Below the pieces are notes generated by a model that saw only the letters and a list, made by a program, of their open reading frames with translations, searched no databases and was not told the origin of the DNA. Below, piece after piece: positions 59,343 through 64,000 of a DNA stretch of 64,000 nucleotides; the stretch's first letter is position 1; every line of letters starts with the position of its first letter. The position numbers and the translations under genes are program-made. Source of the stretch: Deltaproteobacteria bacterium (GTDB lineage: Bacteria > CG2-30-53-67); assembly GCA_013151235.1 (NCBI GenBank), contig JAADIO010000019.1, positions 1-64,000 on the forward strand, written 5' to 3'.

Positions 59343-60308
59343 TTATTCTTCTACCGAAATTTGCTCCAGACATTCTTCGGAGACGAGTATGCGATTTTTT
59401 CCGGTTCCTTTGGCCTGGTAGAGGGCTTGGTCGGCGGCCATGATCATGGCGTCAATGGTGTCGATCTTCCCTTCGATGAAGCAGGAAAGCCCGCCGCTCA
59501 GGCTGACGGGTATGGTCTCTCCCTGAATCGTAAAAGGGGTTTTGGCAATGACCTTTCGGAGTTTCTCGGCCGCCCTTTCCGCATTGGCAATAGGTGTTTG
59601 CGTCATGAGAAGGGCAAACTCCTCTCCGCCGTAACGGGCAAAGATATCGGTTTGCCTCAGAACGCCCTGCAGTCGCTCACAGACATCGCGAAGGACCTGA
59701 TCGCCGGCCTGATGACCATAGGTGTCATTCAAATTCTTGAAGTCATCGAGGTCCATGATGAGAAAAGAAAGAGGTGTTTGATAGCGTTTTACCCGGCGGA
59801 TCTCCTGGACCATGCTGGTCATCAGATACCGCCGGTTGTAGATTTCCGTCAGCGCATCGGTGTTGGAAAGGTTTGTCAGCTGTTGATTGGCCTTCTTCAA
59901 TTGATCGTGGAGCAGCTTCAGTTCAAGATGAAGCCGGACCCGGGCCGAGAGCTCTGCATCATCAAAGGGTTTGGTCAGGTAGTCGCTGGCCCCTTTCTCC
60001 AGTGCCCGGTTCTTCTTTTTCTGTTCTCCTTCGGCGGTGAGCATGATCATGGGAATGTTTTTCAGTTCCGGATGATTTTTCACAAGTTCCATCAGCTTGA
60101 ATCCGTCGATCTGGGGCATGATCAGATCGCAGATGACCAGATCGATCGTTCCCTTCAACAGTTCCTTGTACCCTTTGATCCCGTCCTCCGCCTCGATACA
60201 GTCGACCGCCGGGTCCTTTTCCTGTTGCAGGACCTTCCGGATCCGGTTCCGGATCATTTCGGAATCGTCCACGATCAGGATCGTGGCTTTCTTTTTCGGT
60301 TCCGTCAT
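59343..60308 (-). CDS. Response regulator with GGDEF domain
   Basis: A 321-residue protein: a receiver domain (phosphorylation site D61 in LVICDLIMPQIDG), a short linker helix, and a GGDEF domain with the active-site loop reading GGEEF. A GGEEF loop is competent for diguanylate cyclase activity. No inhibitory RxxD is apparent in the stretch I checked. It probably makes cyclic di-GMP when phosphorylated by CheA. Its ATG overlaps the cheA stop by four bases, so chemosensory signalling and c-di-GMP are linked. Confidence 0.92.
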   Translation of the reverse strand: MTEPKKKATILIVDDSEMIRNRIRKVLQQEKDPAVDCIEAEDGIKGYKELLKGTIDLVICDLIMPQIDGFKLMELVKNHPELKNIPMIMLTAEGEQKKKNRALEKGASDYLTKPFDDAELSARVRLHLELKLLHDQLKKANQQLTNLSNTDALTEIYNRRYLMTSMVQEIRRVKRYQTPLSFLIMDLDDFKNLNDTYGHQAGDQVLRDVCERLQGVLRQTDIFARYGGEEFALLMTQTPIANAERAAEKLRKVIAKTPFTIQGETIPVSLSGGLSCFIEGKIDTIDAMIMAADQALYQAKGTGKNRILVSEECLEQISVEE

Positions 60309-62341
60309 TCGGCAACCGCCTTCCGGGTGGCTTCCTCAATAAGGGCGCCCACGTCGAGGACCAGTACAGCCTGCTTGTCTCCCAGCTCCGTTGCCCCCGC
60401 AATGCCGGGAATCCCCTTCAGGGTCCGGCCGACGGCCTTGATAACGATCTCCTGTTTGTCGAGGAAGTCATCCACGATGATGCCGATCTTTTTTTCCGCC
60501 AGCCCGGCCACGACGATGTGTGACTTTTCCATGGAGCGGCTGTTGTCTCCGGGAAGCCGGAATGCCTCCTGGAGCCGGATCAGTGGGAGCGTCCGGCCTC
60601 GAAGCTTGATCACTTCCCGCTGCTCAATGGTCTGGATGCTTTGCCGGGGGAGGATCAGGTTTTCCGTGACGGCATTTAACGGGATGGCAAAGATCTGGTC
60701 CGTGCATTGGACGATCAGGGCCGGGATGATGGCGAGGGTAATGGGAAGGGTGATGGTAAAGAGGGTCCCTTCGCCGGGTTCGGTGTCGATGTCGATCATA
60801 CCCCCCAACAGGGTGATGTTCTTTTTCGCGACATCCATACCGACCCCTCGTCCGGAGACCTCGCTCACCTTCTCCGCCGTGGAGAATCCGGGCAGAAAGA
60901 TCAGGTTCAATGTCTCCTCTTCGGTCATGGATTCGTCTTCCTCCACCAGTCCTTTTTCGATCGCTTTCTCCCGGATCTTTTTCACATCGATTCCTGCACC
61001 GTCTTCTTCAACTTCAATAATGACGTGATTCCCCTCCTGATATGCCCTCAGTTCGATGGTTCCTTCCGCTTGTTTTCCAGCGGCTTTTCGAACCTCGGGG
61101 GTCTCGATACCGTGATCAATGGCATTCCGGATAATATGCATCAGGGGGTCGGCCAGCTCTTCGATGACCATCTTGTCGAGTTCCGTATCCTCCCCCGAAG
61201 TTGCAAAGCGGATCTGTTTTCCCGCGTCATGGGAAAGTTTACGAACGATTCGGTTGAGGCGGTTGAAGATCTGTCCGATGGGAATCATCCGGACTTCGAG
61301 GACCCCGTCTTGCAGTTCTGTAAGTTTTCGTTCCAGAACCTCCACGGCTTGGTGAAAGCTGTTTGCCAGACCGGCCTGTGCCTCCGCCTGCCGGAGAGTT
61401 TTGATATTTGCTTTGAGGATATCTTTGCTCTGGATCAGTTCTCCGACAACGTTCATCAGGTGGTCCAGCTTGCCGATATCTACGCGGACTGTCCGGGTCA
61501 GGCCCTTGATGTCGCTGACGAAGTTCTCGCTTCCCCTCGCAGGGGCCGTTTCCGTCGGGGTGGGAGGTTCGCTGTCTTTCACCGGGGCATAGTTGATCTC
61601 CTCGATTTCGGCCGACTCAAAGGCGGAAATTACCGAAACGACCTTCTCCTGCTCTTCCTGGGAGCCGACGATGAGTGTGAACTGAATGCCCGATTCGGGA
61701 CTGTCGCCGGTACTGGGAAGGGTGGTGATGATCTCTCCGATTTCGGAAAGACCGGCGGTGAGCTTCTGCAGGTCCTGGTCGAAGGTCGCGAGGTCAAAGG
61801 AAATCCGGATCTTGTAGAGGTGATCTCCCTGCTCGATATTTGCCAGCAGGCGGTGTTCTTCGTATTCCGTCAGGACCTCGATGACGGCCGGTGAGATATT
61901 GCAGGTTTTCAGAAGAGACTCTTCCTGGGCCCCCTCCGTGTCTGCGTGCAGGACCGCTTCGATCCGGGCTAAGGCATCTTCGATCGGGAGATCATCGTTT
62001 CCCTCTTCCCCGATTTTCAGGATCAGCCCGTTTAAAGTGTCAAGACTCTCGAAAAGGCAGTCCAGGACGGGGGGTGCGAGTTTCAGTTTCCCCAGACGCA
62101 GACTGTCTAACATATTCTCCAGGTTGTGACTCAGTTCGGAGACCTTGGTGAATCCAAGCATGCCGGAGAGCCCTTTCAGGGAATGAGCCCCCCGGAAAAT
62201 CCCGTTGATGATCTCCGGGTTGATCCGGGCTGAACCGATCCCTTCTTCGAGGTGAACGAGGTTGTTTCCGATCCCTTCGAGGATCTCTTCCCCTTCTGCG
62301 AGAAATTCAATGGTCGCTTTTTGCTGGTTTGAATCCATCAT
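60305..62341 (-). CDS. cheA: CheA, chemotaxis histidine kinase
   Basis: A 678-residue kinase. The Hpt domain has the phosphorylated H53 in FRGAHSLKGLSGMLGF. A second, non-classical region (130-280) takes the place of P2. The dimerisation helix begins near RTVRVDIGKLDHLM. The ATPase domain shows the N-box (IIRNAIDHGIE), EEDGAGID and GRGVGMD, and a C-terminal CheW-like domain ends the protein. It phosphorylates the two CheY-like proteins, the CheB receiver and perhaps the REC-GGDEF protein. Its start overlaps the cheY stop. Confidence 0.96.
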   Translation of the reverse strand: MMDSNQQKATIEFLAEGEEILEGIGNNLVHLEEGIGSARINPEIINGIFRGAHSLKGLSGMLGFTKVSELSHNLENMLDSLRLGKLKLAPPVLDCLFESLDTLNGLILKIGEEGNDDLPIEDALARIEAVLHADTEGAQEESLLKTCNISPAVIEVLTEYEEHRLLANIEQGDHLYKIRISFDLATFDQDLQKLTAGLSEIGEIITTLPSTGDSPESGIQFTLIVGSQEEQEKVVSVISAFESAEIEEINYAPVKDSEPPTPTETAPARGSENFVSDIKGLTRTVRVDIGKLDHLMNVVGELIQSKDILKANIKTLRQAEAQAGLANSFHQAVEVLERKLTELQDGVLEVRMIPIGQIFNRLNRIVRKLSHDAGKQIRFATSGEDTELDKMVIEELADPLMHIIRNAIDHGIETPEVRKAAGKQAEGTIELRAYQEGNHVIIEVEEDGAGIDVKKIREKAIEKGLVEEDESMTEEETLNLIFLPGFSTAEKVSEVSGRGVGMDVAKKNITLLGGMIDIDTEPGEGTLFTITLPITLAIIPALIVQCTDQIFAIPLNAVTENLILPRQSIQTIEQREVIKLRGRTLPLIRLQEAFRLPGDNSRSMEKSHIVVAGLAEKKIGIIVDDFLDKQEIVIKAVGRTLKGIPGIAGATELGDKQAVLVLDVGALIEEATRKAVAE

Positions 62342-62721
62342 GACGGACTTGCTTCCTTTAAGAGTGTCTTGACGGCGGACTGCAGGTCTTCCGCGTCAAA
62401 GGGCTTGGTAATATAGGTGTCGGCGCCCAGTGCCATTCCTTTCTTCCGGTCCTCCGCGCTCTTTTCCGTGGTGACGATGATGAGAGGGGTCTTGCTGTAC
62501 GTTGGATGCTTCTTGACGAAGTTGACCAGTTCCAGTCCATTGATGTCCGGCATGTTTATGTCGGTGATGATGAGATCGAACTGCCGGGCCGGCAGGATTT
62601 TGAGCGCTTCAAAGCCGCTGGCCGCCTCCGTGATGTCGCAGTCGCAGAGGTCCTCCAGTGTGGAGGCGATGAGCGCCCGCATTGTGGATGAATCTTCAAC
62701 GATCAGTATGCACGGGTTCAC
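62338..62721 (-). CDS. cheY: CheY-like response regulator
   Basis: A 127-residue receiver domain: ILIVEDSSTMRALI, phosphorylation site in DLIITDINMPDING, TTEKSAED and TKPFD. I placed the start at GTG 62721, which has AAGGAG eight bases upstream; a longer frame would add a basic, unlikely N-terminus. It overlaps cheA by four bases. It is the first CheY of the operon and closely resembles the one at 45.3 kb. Confidence 0.9.
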   Translation of the reverse strand: MNPCILIVEDSSTMRALIASTLEDLCDCDITEAASGFEALKILPARQFDLIITDINMPDINGLELVNFVKKHPTYSKTPLIIVTTEKSAEDRKKGMALGADTYITKPFDAEDLQSAVKTLLKEASPS

Positions 62722-62752
62722 GGATAGTTGCTCCTTTGTGTCAGGCGGATAG

Positions 62753-64000
62753 TTAATGCCGTTGCATGTCGTGCAGCTTCCGCTCCAGGTCGGAACGGTC
62801 CAGGACCATCCCCGCCTGGATGATGAAGATCTCCAGCGCTTCAATGTCGCCGATCGGTTCCCGCTTCTCCCCGTTGTCCCCGTAAAAGAGGGCCAGGGTT
62901 TCCGTTCCGCTGTTGACCGGAATCACCAGAGATTCTTCCGGTTTTATGCCGCCGAGGGTTTCAAGGAGAACGGTATTCCAGCGGGTGGTTCCCGCCAGAG
63001 GTTGCACAACCCGGGCCCGGCGACGGATGGCTTCCGTCAGGATCGAGTCTTCGGCGGCGGGGATGACCAAGTTCCGGATCCGGTCATTGGCCTGGTTGTC
63101 TTCGCCGGGGAGACCGAACTGGCCGAACCCCCGGATCTCCCCGTCCCGGATAACGAAAAGGGCGGCGCGGCTCAGAAACTCCGAAGCGTAGCGAAGGATC
63201 AGCAGCAGGACCTCCGAAAGGCTGCTCGGGCCTTTCAGTTCTTCCACCATTGCTTTTAAACTGACGATCTCCTTCTGTTCCGTCTCGGGTTCCGGAAGTT
63301 CCATCTCGTCGCCGACTTCGAGGATCAGTTCCTCCAAAAAGTCCAGGTCCTTCTTTTCTGAAGGGGGTGCTGCTTTTTCTTCAACAAGGGAGGCTGTGAC
63401 CTTGTTTTCCGCCGTGTCGATCTCGTCCTGGACCGATTCCCAGAGTCCTTCGGGGTGACCGTCCGCGGGGGGTGGTCCTTCCGGTTCGGAAAGGGAAACA
63501 GGCGAATCCTCCATGAGAGAGGCAAACCCGATCGGTCCTTTTGTCTCAGAACCGGAAGCTGCCTCGCGATGTTTCTCCTCATCGAGGAGCCTCAGTCCTT
63601 CAATAATCAGGTGCTGTGTCGGGATGCCGTCCCGGAGGACAAACTCGGACGGGTAGGGTGGAAGAACCTCTTTCGGAGAAGAAAGGAGCTTGAATTCAAA
63701 ATGCCCTTCATCCCATTTCAGCAGATCAAAGATCACCCGCTGGATATATTCCATAAGAATCGGCTCAATCGTTTCCCTGGGAATGACCCGCTGTCGGACC
63801 AGGATCGTGGCCAACGGTTCCATGGTCTGTTCCTGGATCGAAAGAGCGGCATCCCTTTGCGCTTCAGTGATCAATCCTCTGGAGATGAGAAATACCCCGA
63901 GGGGAGACCGGTTGGGCGAGCTTGAGGCCTTGATGATGTTTCCATCAAGGAAGGTGATAGCGGCTTTCTGTTCCGGATGCTCAGCGGAGACGATTTTGAG
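62753..64000 (-). CDS. DUF4388 (PATAN)-type protein, 5' end outside window
   Basis: The frame is open to the window edge; 415 residues are visible and the true start is beyond it. The N-terminal visible part (AAITFLDGNIIKASSSPNRS, then GVFLISRGLITEAQRDAA) matches the DUF4388/PATAN domain, found in gliding-motility and chemosensory regulators. An acidic linker follows (about 150-240) and a GAF-like region ends the protein (LVIPAAEDSILTEAIRRRAR). It is probably the first or an early gene of the operon. Function is likely regulatory. Confidence 0.8.
   Translation of the reverse strand, partial: LKIVSAEHPEQKAAITFLDGNIIKASSSPNRSPLGVFLISRGLITEAQRDAALSIQEQTMEPLATILVRQRVIPRETIEPILMEYIQRVIFDLLKWDEGHFEFKLLSSPKEVLPPYPSEFVLRDGIPTQHLIIEGLRLLDEEKHREAASGSETKGPIGFASLMEDSPVSLSEPEGPPPADGHPEGLWESVQDEIDTAENKVTASLVEEKAAPPSEKKDLDFLEELILEVGDEMELPEPETEQKEIVSLKAMVEELKGPSSLSEVLLLILRYASEFLSRAALFVIRDGEIRGFGQFGLPGEDNQANDRIRNLVIPAAEDSILTEAIRRRARVVQPLAGTTRWNTVLLETLGGIKPEESLVIPVNSGTETLALFYGDNGEKREPIGDIEALEIFIIQAGMVLDRSDLERKLHDMQRH

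Noticed and set aside
59010-61028. Plus-strand open frame of about 670 codons
   Set aside because: It lies antisense to cheW, the REC-GGDEF gene and cheA. Its translation has a low-complexity Ser/Phe/Arg style and no domain.

Overview
The window looks like a chromosomal segment of a Gram-negative, anaerobic or microaerophilic bacterium with dissimilatory sulfur metabolism. The evidence is a complete dsrAB set with dsrC, dsrD, dsrMK and dsrEFH, multihaem c-type cytochromes, an Nfn-type transhydrogenase, an outer-membrane porin, a PEP-CTERM protein and a large chemosensory operon. The gene style is deltaproteobacterial (Desulfobacterota, Nitrospirota or SAR324-like lineages are all possible). 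I cannot fix the phylum from the sequence alone. I see no tRNA, rRNA, prophage, CRISPR array or intact insertion sequence.

Region 1 (1-8.1 kb, minus strand) is an exopolysaccharide or O-antigen type operon. In transcription order it holds a Wzx-type flippase, an ATP-grasp ligase, a methyltransferase, a DegT-family sugar aminotransferase, a GT2 and a GT4 glycosyltransferase, and the first codons of a further glycosyltransferase that runs off the window. Coding regions overlap by a few bases at several joints. A LamG-like PEP-CTERM protein lies beside it. Region 2 (8.6-15.1 kb) is mixed: a membrane TPR protein, a small toxin-antitoxin pair with visible operators, an 11-haem cytochrome coupled to a response regulator, a 52-residue CPxC protein, a BPL_N-type amidotransferase-like protein, and several intergenic repeat clusters.

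Region 3 (15.5-38.6 kb) is the sulfur region. On the plus strand lie a CbiA-type amidase (probably DsrN, sirohaem amide synthesis), OsmC, a VOC protein, a CBS protein, NAD kinase and a thioredoxin-reductase-like flavoprotein. A minus-strand operon encodes a 108-residue protein, a TauE/SafE exporter, a DsrE-family protein and a pentahaem cytochrome. Diverging from it, behind a near-consensus promoter, runs a long plus-strand series: RsbRD_N-like protein, dsrM, dsrK, dsrC, dsrE, dsrF, dsrH, a HEAT-repeat protein, dsrA, dsrB, dsrD, a DsrL-like NAD(P)H oxidoreductase, a ferritin-like di-iron protein, nfnA and nfnB. It ends at a strong hairpin terminator, beyond which a second dsrF-like gene faces it. 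The set mixes genes typical of sulfite reducers (dsrD, dsrMK) with genes typical of sulfur oxidisers (dsrEFH, dsrL-like).

Region 4 (38.8-45 kb) contains pdxA, a 28-bp perfect inverted-repeat element, a DUF4912 protein paired with a GH57 glucan enzyme, and a secreted subtilase carrying a dockerin-like domain. Region 5 (45.2-64 kb, minus strand) is a chemosensory operon: DUF4388 protein, CheY, CheA, REC-GGDEF, CheW, a phosphate-type porin, a half-size phosphate-binding-like protein, two MCPs, a zinc-ribbon/receiver protein, a HEAT-repeat protein, CheR, CheB, a GAF protein and a second CheY. One MCP carries a PhnD-like binding domain at its cytoplasmic C-terminus. That fusion, with the porin and binding protein beside it, suggests an anion-sensing pathway and is one of the two most unusual things here; the other is the hybrid dsr locus.
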